NCBI RefSeq assembly: GCF_014203595.1
Contig: NZ_JACHJK010000005.1
Span: 340,105-404,104, forward strand
Source of the DNA: Streptomyces echinatus
GTDB lineage: Bacteria; Actinomycetota; Actinomycetes; Streptomycetales; Streptomycetaceae
Direction: 5' to 3'
Length of the DNA: 64,000 nt
The first letter of the stretch is position 1; each line of letters starts with the position of its first letter. The position numbers and the translations under genes are program-made. A model generated the notes under the pieces. The model had not been told where the DNA came from, did no database searches, and was given only the letters and a program-made list of their open reading frames with translations. Below, piece by piece: positions 55,085-63,947 of this stretch.

Positions 55085-56893
55085 ATGGCCGTCAACCTGG
55101 TCAATGTCGAGAACGTCAGCAAGGTGTACGGGACCCGTGCCCTGCTGGACGGCGTCTCGCTCGGCGTGTCGGAAGGGGACCGGATCGGGGTCGTCGGGCG
55201 CAACGGCGACGGCAAGACCACCCTCATCCGGATGCTCGCCAAGCTGGAGGAGGCCGACACCGGGCGCATCACGCACTCCGGCGGGCTGCGCCTCGGCGTG
55301 CTCACCCAGCACGACTCCCTCGACCCCGCCGCCACCGTCCGCCACGAGGTCATCGGCGACATGGCGGACCACGAGTGGGCGGGCAACGCCAAGGTCAGGG
55401 ACGTGCTCACCGGGCTGTTCGGCGGGCTGGACCTGCCGGGCTTCCCCAAGGGGCTCGACACCGTCATCGGACCGCTGTCCGGTGGCGAGCGGCGTCGTAT
55501 CGCGCTCGCCAAGCTGCTGATCGAGGAGCAGGACCTGCTCGTCCTGGACGAGCCCACCAACCACCTCGACGTCGAGGGCATCGCCTGGCTCGCCCAGCAC
55601 CTGCAGAACCGCCGCTCGGCGCTGGTCTGCGTGACCCACGACCGGTGGTTCCTGGACCAGGTCTGCACCCGCATGTGGGACGTGCAGCGCGGGGACGTCT
55701 ACGAGTACGAGGGCGGCTACTCCGACTACGTCTTCGCGCGCGCGGAGCGCGAGCGGATCGCCGCCACCGAGGAGGCCAAGCGGCAGAACCTGATCCGCAA
55801 GGAGCTGGCCTGGCTGCGGCGCGGCGCGCCCGCGCGGACGTCCAAGCCGCGCTTCCGGGTCGAGGCCGCCAACGAGCTGATCGCCGACGTGCCGGCGCCC
55901 CGGGACAGCTCCGAGCTGATGAAGTTCGCCTCCTCGCGGCTCGGCAAGACCGTCTTCGACCTGGAGGACGTCACCGTGCAGGCCGGGCCCAAGGTGCTGC
56001 TGAAGCACGTGACCTGGCAGCTGGGCCCCGGTGACCGGATCGGTCTCGTCGGCGTCAACGGCGCCGGGAAGACCTCCCTGCTGCGTGCCATGGCGGCGGC
56101 CGCCCGCACCGAGGGCGAGGAGCAGCCGGCCGGCGGCCGGGTCGCCGTCGGCAGGACCGTCAAGCTCGCCTACCTCTCCCAGGAGGTCGCCGAGCTGAAC
56201 CCGAACACGCGGGTCCTGGAAGCCGTCCAGCAGGTCCGCGAGCGCGTCGACCTCGGCAAGGGGCGCGAGATGACCGCCGGGCAGCTGTGCGAGACCTTCG
56301 GCTTCGGCAAGGAGAAGCAGTGGACGCCGGTGGGCGACCTCTCCGGTGGTGAGCGCCGCCGCCTGCAGCTCCTCCGCCTCCTGATGGACGAGCCCAACGT
56401 CCTCTTCCTCGACGAGCCCACCAACGACCTCGACATCGAGACCCTGACCCAGCTGGAGGACGTCCTCGACGGCTGGCCCGGCTCGATGATCGTCATCTCC
56501 CACGACCGGTTCTTCGTGGAGCGCACCACGGACCGGGTGTTCGCCCTCCTCGGCGACGGCGCCCTGCGGATGCTGCCCCGCGGGATCGACGAGTACCTGG
56601 AGCGGAGGCAGCGCATGGAGGAGGCCGTCGCCACGCAGGCCGCCGCCACGGCGCCCAGGCCGGCCGGCACGGAGAAGAGCGCCGCCGACCAGCGTGCCGC
56701 GAAGAAGGAACTCCAGAAGATCGAGCGCCAGTTGGACAAGATCTCCGAGAAGGAGTCCAAGCTGCACGCCCAGATCGCCGAGAACGCCACCGACTTCGCC
56801 AAGGTGGCCGGTCTGGACGCCCAGTTGCGTGACCTCGCCGGGGAACGCGAGGAACTGGAGCTGCGCTGGCTGGAGCTCGCGGAGGATGCGTGA
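55085..56893 (+). CDS. ABC-F family ATPase (Uup-like)
   Basis: A cytosolic ribosome-associated ATPase of 602 aa with no membrane domain. There are two cassettes: VVGRNGDGKTTLIRML ... LSGGERRRIALAKLL ... LVLDEPTNHLD, and LVGVNGAGKTSLLRAM ... LSGGERRRLQLLRLL ... LFLDEPTNDLD. An interdomain linker (P-site interaction motif region, about 230-290) lies between them. The C-terminal 60 residues (KKELQKIERQLDKISEKESKLHAQI) form a coiled coil as in Uup. Walker A 1 has Asp in place of the more usual Ala or Ser (GDGKTT). Such proteins rescue stalled ribosomes or confer drug protection; which applies here is unknown. Confidence 0.92.
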   Translation: MAVNLVNVENVSKVYGTRALLDGVSLGVSEGDRIGVVGRNGDGKTTLIRMLAKLEEADTGRITHSGGLRLGVLTQHDSLDPAATVRHEVIGDMADHEWAGNAKVRDVLTGLFGGLDLPGFPKGLDTVIGPLSGGERRRIALAKLLIEEQDLLVLDEPTNHLDVEGIAWLAQHLQNRRSALVCVTHDRWFLDQVCTRMWDVQRGDVYEYEGGYSDYVFARAERERIAATEEAKRQNLIRKELAWLRRGAPARTSKPRFRVEAANELIADVPAPRDSSELMKFASSRLGKTVFDLEDVTVQAGPKVLLKHVTWQLGPGDRIGLVGVNGAGKTSLLRAMAAAARTEGEEQPAGGRVAVGRTVKLAYLSQEVAELNPNTRVLEAVQQVRERVDLGKGREMTAGQLCETFGFGKEKQWTPVGDLSGGERRRLQLLRLLMDEPNVLFLDEPTNDLDIETLTQLEDVLDGWPGSMIVISHDRFFVERTTDRVFALLGDGALRMLPRGIDEYLERRQRMEEAVATQAAATAPRPAGTEKSAADQRAAKKELQKIERQLDKISEKESKLHAQIAENATDFAKVAGLDAQLRDLAGEREELELRWLELAEDA

Positions 56894-57200
56894 CGGGGGC
56901 CGCCTGACAGCGGTCCCGTGACCGGGGTCCCGTGACCGGGGTCCCGTGACAGGGGGCGCGGACGGCGTGTTCCGGCCGCGTGCAAGGCCGTTGCGCGCGC
57001 CGCGTGAAGGGGGCGTGAAGGCGCGTAACGGCGACATCACGGGCCGGTTCTCCCTTGGGAACAGCGGCGGGCGCGGGCCCCTGGGCTGTCGGTGCCGGGT
57101 GATAGAAAGGGCCGTCTGACAACTGTCTGAAGAACGACCTTGGGTCTGTCACGACCCTCAGGGCGTGGCTAGAAATCAGTGAACGAGGGGGAGAGCGCTG
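56894..57200. other. Intergenic region with 14-bp tandem repeat
   Basis: 307 bp without a gene. 56912-56953 holds three tandem copies of GGTCCCGTGACCGG (third copy with one mismatch). The promoter for the propeller gene is probably in 57100-57190, where GTCTGA direct repeats and GGGTC-N6-GACCC (57142-57157) occur; these are weak signals. Confidence 0.45.
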
Positions 57201-59000
57201 ATGAATCAGCCGCCCGACCAGCCGCCGCAGGGCGGGTTCGGAGCACCGCAGGACCAGCCGCCGCAGCCCGGCGGGCTCGGCGCCCCGCCGCCACCGGCGA
57301 CGCCGCCGGCCCAGGGCGGTTTCGGCGCCCCCCAGAACCCGCCGGCGCAGGGCGGCTTCGGCGCGCCCCAGCCGCCCGCCGGGCCCCCGCAGCAGCCCCA
57401 GCCGGGCTACGGCTATCCCCAGCAGCCGGGCCCGTACGCGGGCACCCCGGGCCCCTACGGCTACCCGCAGCAGCCCCAGCCGGGCCCGTACGGCGCCCCG
57501 CAGCCCGGCTACGGCCACCCGCAGCAGCCGCCGTACCCCGGCATGCCCGGCACCGCGCCCGGCGGACCGGTCGGCGGCGGGCAGGGCTCCCGCAAGAAGA
57601 CGGCGCTGGTCATCGGCGGCGCGGTGGCCGCGCTGCTCGTCATCGGCGGCACGGTGTTCGCGCTCTCCGGCGGCGACGACGGCGGCGGGAAGAAGCCCGT
57701 CGCCGGGAAGAGCGACGACCCCAAGCAGTCCTCCGCCAGCGCCTCGCCGACGGCCTCCAGCGGCGGCGCGGACCCGGAGAACCTCAACGGGGGGCGCCGC
57801 CCCGGTGAGGCCAAGGTGCTCTGGTACAAGCCGGCACCCGACGTCCCGGCGTCCGGCGCCGACGCGCCCGGCATGTGGGTCAGCGGCGACACGGCGGTGA
57901 AGGCGGCGTACAAGCAGGTCTTCGCCTTCGGCACCGGTGACGGCAGCACCGCCTGGGGGCCCATCGCCTTCCCGCAGAAGATCTGCTCGGTCACCCCCCA
58001 GAAGTCGGCCGACGACAAGATCGTCGTGGCCTACATGAACGGCGCCAACGACCGCGCCAAGTGCAACCAGCTCCAGCAGATCGACCTGCGCACCGGCGAG
58101 AAGGGCTGGAGCGGCGAGGTCGCCGACGGCGGCCTGTTCGACAGCGCGATGAGCGTCGAGCTGTCGGTGAGCGGCAAGACGCTGATGGTGGGCCGTTCCC
58201 AGTCCGGCACGGCGTACGACATCGACAGCGGCAAGAAGCTGTACGACAAGAAGCGGTACGGCGAGGCCTGCTTCCCGGCCGCCTTCGCGGGCGGCACCGG
58301 CCGGCTGATCCAGGTGGCCTCCTGCGGGGTCGGCACCTCGGGCGAGCACGAGGAGATCCAGGAGCTCGACCCGGCCACCGGCAAGGTGCGCTGGACCCAG
58401 AAGGTCAAGAAGGGCTGGGAGGTCACCCGGACCTACTCGGTCGACCCGCTCGTCGTCTACCTGACCAACCGGGACAAGAAGACCTGGAACATCTCCACCT
58501 TCACCAAGGACGGCAAGTTCCGCTCGGAGGTCAAGGTGGACGAGAAGTTCGCTCCCCGCTGCGGCTGGGCGATCCTCGAACGCGAACTGCAGGGCTGCCA
58601 GGGCGTCGCGGTCGACGCCGACACGCTCTACCTGCCCACCGACTCCACCATCAGCGCCAACGAGGTCGTCGCGATCAGCCTCTCGGACGGCAAGGAGAAG
58701 TGGCGGGTCAAGTCCCCGGGGGACCGGCCGATGTCGCCGGTCAAGGTCGAGGACGGCAAGCTCATCGCGTATGTGCAGCCGTCGTACGACACGGGCGGCC
58801 AGGTGGTGGCGGTCCCGGTCGCCGGCTCCTCCCACACGGCGGGCAAGCTGCTGCAGAACCCGGCGGCCGCCGCCGGCACCGAGAACTCCTTCTACGACGG
58901 CGTCGTCGACTGGTCCGGCGGGCGGTTCTTCATCTCCTCGGGCCGGGTCTCCGGCGACGACGACTCGGGGGAGAAGCTGATCATGGCCTTCGGCGACTGA
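57201..59000 (+). CDS. Membrane-anchored PQQ-like beta-propeller protein (copy A)
   Basis: The 599-aa protein starts with about 130 residues of Pro/Gly/Gln-rich cytoplasmic sequence with GGFGAPQ and GYGYPQQP repeats. One membrane helix follows (about 133-153, ALVIGGAVAALLVIGGTVFAL), a Ser/Gly linker, then an extracytoplasmic WD/PQQ-type propeller. Blade strands include TGEKGWSGEVADGG, SGKKLYDKKRYGEACFP, TGKVRWTQKVKKGWEV and DGKEKWRVKSPGDRPM. There are no PQQ or enzyme active-site residues that I can name, so it may be a scaffold or sensor. ATG 57201 follows GGGGGAGAG. The next gene is a paralogue. Confidence 0.85.
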   Translation: MNQPPDQPPQGGFGAPQDQPPQPGGLGAPPPPATPPAQGGFGAPQNPPAQGGFGAPQPPAGPPQQPQPGYGYPQQPGPYAGTPGPYGYPQQPQPGPYGAPQPGYGHPQQPPYPGMPGTAPGGPVGGGQGSRKKTALVIGGAVAALLVIGGTVFALSGGDDGGGKKPVAGKSDDPKQSSASASPTASSGGADPENLNGGRRPGEAKVLWYKPAPDVPASGADAPGMWVSGDTAVKAAYKQVFAFGTGDGSTAWGPIAFPQKICSVTPQKSADDKIVVAYMNGANDRAKCNQLQQIDLRTGEKGWSGEVADGGLFDSAMSVELSVSGKTLMVGRSQSGTAYDIDSGKKLYDKKRYGEACFPAAFAGGTGRLIQVASCGVGTSGEHEEIQELDPATGKVRWTQKVKKGWEVTRTYSVDPLVVYLTNRDKKTWNISTFTKDGKFRSEVKVDEKFAPRCGWAILERELQGCQGVAVDADTLYLPTDSTISANEVVAISLSDGKEKWRVKSPGDRPMSPVKVEDGKLIAYVQPSYDTGGQVVAVPVAGSSHTAGKLLQNPAAAAGTENSFYDGVVDWSGGRFFISSGRVSGDDDSGEKLIMAFGD

Positions 59001-59088
59001 GCCCGGCGCACCGCCCCGGCCTCAGCCCGCCCTCAGCCCCGTCCCTTCCGCCGTCCGGCCTTCCGAGCGTCACCGAGGTACCCGCGTC

Positions 59089-60843
59089 ATGACCCAGCCG
59101 CCCCCGCCGCCACCGAACCAGCCCCCCAACCAGCCGCCGGCCCAGCCGCCGCAGCCGGGCTACGGCTACCCCCAGACCCCGCCCGCGCAGCCGCCGCAGC
59201 CCGGTTACGGCTACCCCGGCGCACAGCAGAACCCGTACGCCCAGCAGCCGCCGGCCCAGCCCCAGGCGTACCCCGCCCAGCAGGCACCCGGGTACGGGGC
59301 CCAGCCGCACAACCCCTACGCCCAGCCCACGCAGCCCGTGCAGGGCGTCCAGCCGGGGTACGGCTACCCGGGCCCAGGGCAGCCGCCGACCGTGGTGACG
59401 CCGCCCCAGCCGGGTACCGGCGGCGGGCGGAACAACACCGTGCTGTTCATCGTCGTCGCGGCGGTCGTCGCCATCGCGCTGATCATCGGCGGCGGCGTCT
59501 GGTACGCCAGGTCCTCCGGGGACGACGGCAAGGCGCACGACACCGCCTCCTCCTCCGGCGGCGGCTCGAACGGCACGGGCGGCTCCGGCGGCCCGGCCGG
59601 CGGTGGCGGCAAGGAGAAGGCACCGGACGACCCGGCCTCCAAGGTGCTCTTCCAGGTGCCGCTGCCCCAGCCGCAGGACACCGTCGTCACCTCGGGTTCG
59701 TGGCTGACGGACACGGTGTACGCCAAGAGCGGCATCGCGGAGATCGTCGGCTACGACCCGGCCAAGGGCTCCAAGCTGTGGACGATCAAGCTGCCCGGCC
59801 CCATGTGCGCGGCCAGCACCCGTGTCGACGACGCCGGCCGGACGGCGATCCTCTTCCAGCCGAAGATGCCCGCGAAGGGCTCCACCGCCGGCTGCAGCCA
59901 GGTGGGGGCGATCGACCTCACCGCAGGCAAGAAGCTGTGGTCGAAGTCGGTCAACTCCGGTGACTTCCCGATCACCTTCGAGAATGTGACGGTCGCTCAG
60001 CACACCGTCGCGGTCGGCAGCCTGGAGGGCGGTGCCGCGTTCGACATCGAGTCGGGCAAGGTGCTGTGGCAGCCGAAGACGGACGACACCTGCTTCGACG
60101 AGGGGTACGGCGGCGGCACCAAGCTCGTCGCGGTGCGCCGGTGCGGCACGTACGACAACCGGCAGCTGCACATCCAGACCATCGACCCGGCGAACGGGAA
60201 GGTGATCTCCGAGTACCAGATGCCCGACGGCGTCGAGTACGCGGCCGTCGTCTCCACCGACCCGCTGGTGGTCGGGGGCAGCAGCGACAACGTCTCGGAC
60301 TACTTCTCCGTCGACGGCAAGACCGGCAAGCTGCTCGCCCGTATCCCCGCGCCCAAGGACACGTACCTGGGCCGCTGCAACGGCCTCAGCCAGATCGACG
60401 GCTGCCGGCAGGTCGTCGCCGGCAACGGCCGCCTGTACCTGGCGACCGAGCAGCACGACGGCAAGGGCGAGTACTCCCAGACCAACGAGGTCGTCGCCTT
60501 CGACCTGAAGACCGGCAAGCCGACCGGCCAGCGTGCCGAGGCGGGCGACGGCTACACGCTCAACCCGCTGCGCATGGACGGCGGCAACCTGCTCGCCTAC
60601 AAGTCGCCGCCGTACAACAAGGGCGGACAGGTCGTCAGCATCGACGGCGGTTCGTTCAAGTCGACGACGCTGCTGGAGAACCCCGGCGCGCGGAGCGTGC
60701 ACGAGGCGGAGACCGGCCTGCTGCCGGACTACGCGGAGCTGCTCTTCGGCGAGGGCCGCCTGTACATGTCGGCCGTCTACGCCCACAAGTCGAGCGTCTA
60801 CAGCAAGGAGTACCTGGTGATGGCGTTCGGTACGGACGGCTGA
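59089..60843 (+). CDS. Membrane-anchored PQQ-like beta-propeller protein (copy B)
   Basis: The 584-aa paralogue of the preceding gene has the same plan: a Pro/Gln-rich N-terminus with PGYGYPQTP units (1-110), a helix at about 116-138 (VLFIVVAAVVAIALIIGGGVWYA), a Gly/Ser linker, then the propeller. Blades include KGSKLWTIKLPGPMCA, AGKKLWSKSVNSGDFP, SGKVLWQPKTDDTC and KTGKPTGQRAEAGDGYTL. It ends LVMAFGTDG where copy A ends LIMAFGD. The 88-bp gap suggests one transcript. A strong terminator follows at 60892. The role is unknown. Confidence 0.85.
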   Translation: MTQPPPPPPNQPPNQPPAQPPQPGYGYPQTPPAQPPQPGYGYPGAQQNPYAQQPPAQPQAYPAQQAPGYGAQPHNPYAQPTQPVQGVQPGYGYPGPGQPPTVVTPPQPGTGGGRNNTVLFIVVAAVVAIALIIGGGVWYARSSGDDGKAHDTASSSGGGSNGTGGSGGPAGGGGKEKAPDDPASKVLFQVPLPQPQDTVVTSGSWLTDTVYAKSGIAEIVGYDPAKGSKLWTIKLPGPMCAASTRVDDAGRTAILFQPKMPAKGSTAGCSQVGAIDLTAGKKLWSKSVNSGDFPITFENVTVAQHTVAVGSLEGGAAFDIESGKVLWQPKTDDTCFDEGYGGGTKLVAVRRCGTYDNRQLHIQTIDPANGKVISEYQMPDGVEYAAVVSTDPLVVGGSSDNVSDYFSVDGKTGKLLARIPAPKDTYLGRCNGLSQIDGCRQVVAGNGRLYLATEQHDGKGEYSQTNEVVAFDLKTGKPTGQRAEAGDGYTLNPLRMDGGNLLAYKSPPYNKGGQVVSIDGGSFKSTTLLENPGARSVHEAETGLLPDYAELLFGEGRLYMSAVYAHKSSVYSKEYLVMAFGTDG

Positions 60844-60891
60844 CCCGGCCGCCGGCCCCGTCGCCGGTGTCGCCCGAATGAGTGACTTGCC

Positions 60892-60930
60892 GAGAAGTGC
60901 CCCGGATTTCATCGATCCGGGGCACTTCTC
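60892..60930 (+). terminator. Strong terminator after propeller gene pair
   Basis: Perfect 16-bp stem, GAGAAGTGCCCCGGAT with ATCCGGGGCACTTCTC, and a 7-nt loop TTCATCG, 49 nt after the stop. Confidence 0.9.
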
Positions 60931-61017
60931 ATCGGGAGGGGCAGCGCGACGTCGAACAAGCGTGTAGCTTCCGGGGGCATGAAGGGCGGGGGTCCAGGGG
61001 GACTGGGGGGTTGCTCA

Positions 61018-61719
61018 ATGGGAGTGCGGCTCATCGTCGTCGACGACCATCGCCTGCTCGCGGAGGCGCTGGCATCGGCGCTGAAGCTGCGCGGGCACCG
61101 GGTGGTCGCCGCGGCGGCGCCGGCCGTGGGTGCGGCGGACCTGGTGATCGCGCGGGCGCCTGAGGTGTGCCTGCTGGGCACCGGGGCACCGGCCGATCCG
61201 GGGGTCTTCGACCCGGTGGTGAAGATCAAGCGGGAACGCCCGCAGGTGGCGGTGGTGGTGCTGGGCCCGGTGCCGTCACCGCGCGGGATCGCGGCGGCCT
61301 TCGCGGCGGGCGCGTCGGGGTACGTGCGGCACGACGAGCGGATCGAGGGGGTCGAGCGGGCCATCATGAAGGCCCGGGCCGGGGAGGCGGCGGTGGCGCC
61401 GCAGCTGCTCCAGGGCGCGTTCGGCGAACTGCTGAACCCCGCCGCACAGCCCGATGACGAGGCCCAGCGGCTGCTGGAGATGCTGACACCGCGTGAGGTG
61501 GAGGTGCTGGTCAGGGTGGCCGACGGGGAGGACACACGGCTGATCGCGGCGGGCATGGGGATCGCCCCGAGCACGGCCCGCACGCATGTGCAGCGGGTGC
61601 TGATGAAGCTGGGGGTCGGTTCGCGCCTGGAGGCGGCGGCACTCGCCGCGCGCACGGGCCTGCTGGACCGAGCGGCCCCCCTCCACCGCCCCGACGAATC
61701 CCAACCGGACCTGCTGTAG
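61018..61719 (+). CDS. LuxR/NarL-type regulator with degenerate receiver
   Basis: The 233-aa regulator's N-terminus is response-regulator-like (VRLIVVDDHRLLAEAL, acidic pair Asp9/Asp10). However, the phosphoacceptor position reads CLLG54TGAP instead of LLD, the Ser/Thr switch is Gly (VLGPVP), and the usual Lys is replaced in GYVRHDE. It therefore cannot be phosphorylated in the normal way. The C-terminal HTH is intact: LTPREVEVLVRVADGEDTRLIAAGMGIAPSTARTHVQRVLMKLGVGSRLEAA. No histidine kinase is adjacent. ATG 61018 has GGGGGG with a 7-nt spacer. Control is probably by ligand, partner protein or expression level. Confidence 0.9.
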   Translation: MGVRLIVVDDHRLLAEALASALKLRGHRVVAAAAPAVGAADLVIARAPEVCLLGTGAPADPGVFDPVVKIKRERPQVAVVVLGPVPSPRGIAAAFAAGASGYVRHDERIEGVERAIMKARAGEAAVAPQLLQGAFGELLNPAAQPDDEAQRLLEMLTPREVEVLVRVADGEDTRLIAAGMGIAPSTARTHVQRVLMKLGVGSRLEAAALAARTGLLDRAAPLHRPDESQPDLL

Positions 61720-61724
61720 CCCCC

Positions 61725-61750
61725 CCCCGCGCCCCGAAAGGGGCGCGGGG
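61725..61750. terminator. GAAA-tetraloop hairpin terminator
   Basis: Perfect 11-bp stem CCCCGCGCCCC and GGGGCGCGGGG closed by a GAAA tetraloop, 6 bp after the regulator's stop. The right arm is part of the dispersed element copy 2. Confidence 0.85.
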
Positions 61751-61760
61751 AACTGCGCGA
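61737..61760 (+). repeat. Dispersed Streptomyces intergenic element, copy 2
   Basis: Contains GCGCGGGGAACTGCGCG, matching copy 1 (22340-22363, opposite strand). It continues with GACCAGCCCCCACGCACCC (61759-61777), the usual downstream part of this family. It lies between convergent genes. Confidence 0.75.
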
Positions 61761-61827
61761 CCAGCCCCCACGCACCCGAGGCCAGAAACGCTCCTGTCGG
61801 CCCCCTGCTCGCGGCGGCGAACGGTGC

Positions 61828-62166
61828 TTACTGTCCCGGCTCCTCCGGCAGCCCCTCCGGCGGCAGCGGCGGCGGGGTCGGCCGCAGCTTCAGCCAGGCC
61901 AGGAAGAAGATGCCCAGGAGCAGCATGCCGATCCCGGTCCAGAGATTGATGTTGACGCCCTCGGCCTTGTCGATCGCCGCCTGGGAGTCGGTGATGCCGG
62001 TGATCGTGACGATGACGCCGTAGACCACGAACAGACCGCCGATGATGCGGCGCAGGTCGAAGATGCGGGCGGCGGTCGCCGACTTGCTCTCCAGCTCGGT
62101 GACCTCCCGCTGGAGGTCCTGCTCGGTGTAGTGCGGCCGACGGGGCTGCTCAGGATGCTCGGTCAT
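61828..62166 (-). CDS. Small two-TM protein partner of the symporter
   Basis: Function unknown. The 112-aa protein has a charged N-terminus with a short coiled coil (DLQREVTELESKSATAARIFDLRR), two membrane helices (about 42-60 and 74-94), and a Pro-rich tail. It lies 21 bp after the SSS symporter on the same strand, with GAGGAAACC before the ATG, so the two are cotranscribed. It may assist or regulate the transporter; small membrane subunits are known in other SSS systems. Confidence 0.8.
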   Translation of the reverse strand: MTEHPEQPRRPHYTEQDLQREVTELESKSATAARIFDLRRIIGGLFVVYGVIVTITGITDSQAAIDKAEGVNINLWTGIGMLLLGIFFLAWLKLRPTPPPLPPEGLPEEPGQ

Positions 62167-62187
62167 GGTTTCCTCGGTCCTCCCGCG

Positions 62188-63879
62188 TCAGAACGAGAAC
62201 GGGATGTAGCAGGCGGCGGCCAGGACGACCGCACCCCAGCCCAGCAGGGCCGGCTTGCGGTACCACGCGTCGTCGCCTTCGGCGGGCGGTTCGGACATGC
62301 CGGGGGAGCGGGTCCCGTAGACCAGGCCCTGCAGCTCCTGCGCCGGCTTCGGCCGGGTGAACAAGGACACCGCGACCATCACGACCGCGCCGGCGACGAA
62401 TCCGGCGATGGCGGAGACGAAGTTGGCGCCCTGGTCGGAGGGGATGGAGATGATGCCCTTCTTGTAGAAGACGAAGTAGTTGATCATCGCGGTCACGGTG
62501 CCGGCGAGCAGGCCCCAGAAGCCGGACTTGGCGGACGCGCGCTTCCAGAACATGCCGACGATGAAGACGACGAACATCGGCACGTTGAAGAAGGAGAACA
62601 GCGTCTGGAGGTAGCTCATGATGTTGGAGAACGAGGACGCCAGGAACGCCGTGCCGACGGAGGCGGCGACGCCGATCGCGGTGATCAGCCGGCCGAACCG
62701 TACGTAGTACGCGTCCTCACGGCCGCGCACCACGTACTTGGCCCAGATGTCGGTGGTGAACACGGTGTTGAAGGACGACACGTTCGCCGCCATGCCCGCC
62801 ATGAAGGCCGCGAGCAGACCGGTGACGGCGATGCCGAGCACGCCGTTGGGCAGCAGCTCCTGCATCAGGTAGGGGATGGCGTCGTTGTACTGGTAGCCGG
62901 AGCCGGTGGTGCCGAACTTCGGGACGATCGCGGCGGCGACCAGGCCCGGGATCATCACCAGGAAGACGATGAAGATCTTCGGGTAGGCGGCGATCAGCGG
63001 GGTCCGCTGACCCGCGGAGAGGTTCTTCGCGGACAGGGCGCGCTGCACCTCGGCGAAGTTGGTGGTCCAGTAGCCGAAGGAGAGCACGAAGCCGAGGCCG
63101 AGGACGATGGTGAGCCAGTTGGCGCCCAGCGGGTTGGCATGGCCGATCCCGGTGCCTCCCCAGGCCGTGGTGAAGTCGGCGCCGTGGGTCGCGGTGAGCT
63201 TGTCCGTCAGACCGCCCCAGCCGCCGACCTTCTTCAGGCCGAGGATGGTGATCGGGATGAGGGCGGCCAGGATCACGAAGAACTGGAGCACCTCGTTGTA
63301 GATCGCCGAGGACAGGCCGCCCAGGGTGATGTAGGCGAGCACGAAGGCGCCGGCGACGACGATGGCGACCCACTGCGGCCAGCCGAGCAGGGCCTCGACG
63401 ACGATCGCGAGGGCGTAGAGGTTGACGCCCGCGATCAGGATGGCGGCGAACGCGAACAGGATCGAACTGAGCAGGTGGGCGGCCCGGTCGAAGCGCAGCA
63501 GCAGGAACTCGGGGACCGAGCGGACCTTGCTGCCGTAGTAGAAGGGCATCATCACCAGGCCCAGGAAGACCATGGCGGGGATGGCGCCGATCCAGTACCA
63601 GTGCACGGTGTAGGCCCCGTACTGGGCGCTGTTCGCGGCCATGCCCAGGATCTCGGTGGCCGCCAGGTTCGCCGAGATGAAGGCGAGGCCGGTGATCCAG
63701 GCGGGCAGCGAGCGTCCGGACAGGAAGAAGTCGAGGCTGGTCTTCACGGAGCGGCGGGCGGCGAAGCCGATGCCCAGGACGACGAGGAAGTAGATCGCCA
63801 GGATCGTGTAGTCGAGCCAGTTGGTGGGGAGCCGTAGCTCCGCCGCCAGGTGGGTGGGGCCGTATGTGGGGGTTTGCAT
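62188..63879 (-). CDS. Sodium:solute symporter (SSS family)
   Basis: The 563-aa, about 14-TM Na+-coupled importer has FFLSGRSLPAWITGLAFISANLAATEILGMAA, the first-helix unwinding and Na+ site region. It also has YALAIVVEALLGWPQW, GLLAAFMAGMAANVSSFNTVFTTDIW (the Na2-site Ser pair region of SGLT-like proteins) and FFNVPMFVVFIVGMFWKRASAKSG. The closest type seems to be the sugar-transporting SGLT branch. The substrate is probably a sugar or polyol but not certain. The upstream 120 bp are AT-rich with an inverted repeat, so it has its own regulated promoter. Confidence 0.92.
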   Translation of the reverse strand: MQTPTYGPTHLAAELRLPTNWLDYTILAIYFLVVLGIGFAARRSVKTSLDFFLSGRSLPAWITGLAFISANLAATEILGMAANSAQYGAYTVHWYWIGAIPAMVFLGLVMMPFYYGSKVRSVPEFLLLRFDRAAHLLSSILFAFAAILIAGVNLYALAIVVEALLGWPQWVAIVVAGAFVLAYITLGGLSSAIYNEVLQFFVILAALIPITILGLKKVGGWGGLTDKLTATHGADFTTAWGGTGIGHANPLGANWLTIVLGLGFVLSFGYWTTNFAEVQRALSAKNLSAGQRTPLIAAYPKIFIVFLVMIPGLVAAAIVPKFGTTGSGYQYNDAIPYLMQELLPNGVLGIAVTGLLAAFMAGMAANVSSFNTVFTTDIWAKYVVRGREDAYYVRFGRLITAIGVAASVGTAFLASSFSNIMSYLQTLFSFFNVPMFVVFIVGMFWKRASAKSGFWGLLAGTVTAMINYFVFYKKGIISIPSDQGANFVSAIAGFVAGAVVMVAVSLFTRPKPAQELQGLVYGTRSPGMSEPPAEGDDAWYRKPALLGWGAVVLAAACYIPFSF

Positions 63880-63930
63880 GAAGAACTCGCTTCGTCGCGC
63901 GAACTGATCAGTGCGGAACCTACGCCTCCA

Positions 63931-63947
63931 TGTTCAGTAATTGAACA
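63931..63947 (-). promoter_or_regulatory. Inverted repeat in the symporter promoter
   Basis: TGTTCA-N5-TGAACA, 52-68 bp before the symporter start, followed upstream by AT-rich sequence with AACAAAG and CAACA repeats (63950-63975). This resembles sugar-responsive DeoR- or LacI-type operator regions. The binder is unknown. Confidence 0.5.

Noticed and set aside
53813..57040. A 1075-codon open frame antisense to ksgA, ispE and the ABC-F gene
   Set aside because: It crosses three well-supported genes and lacks domains or a ribosome site.
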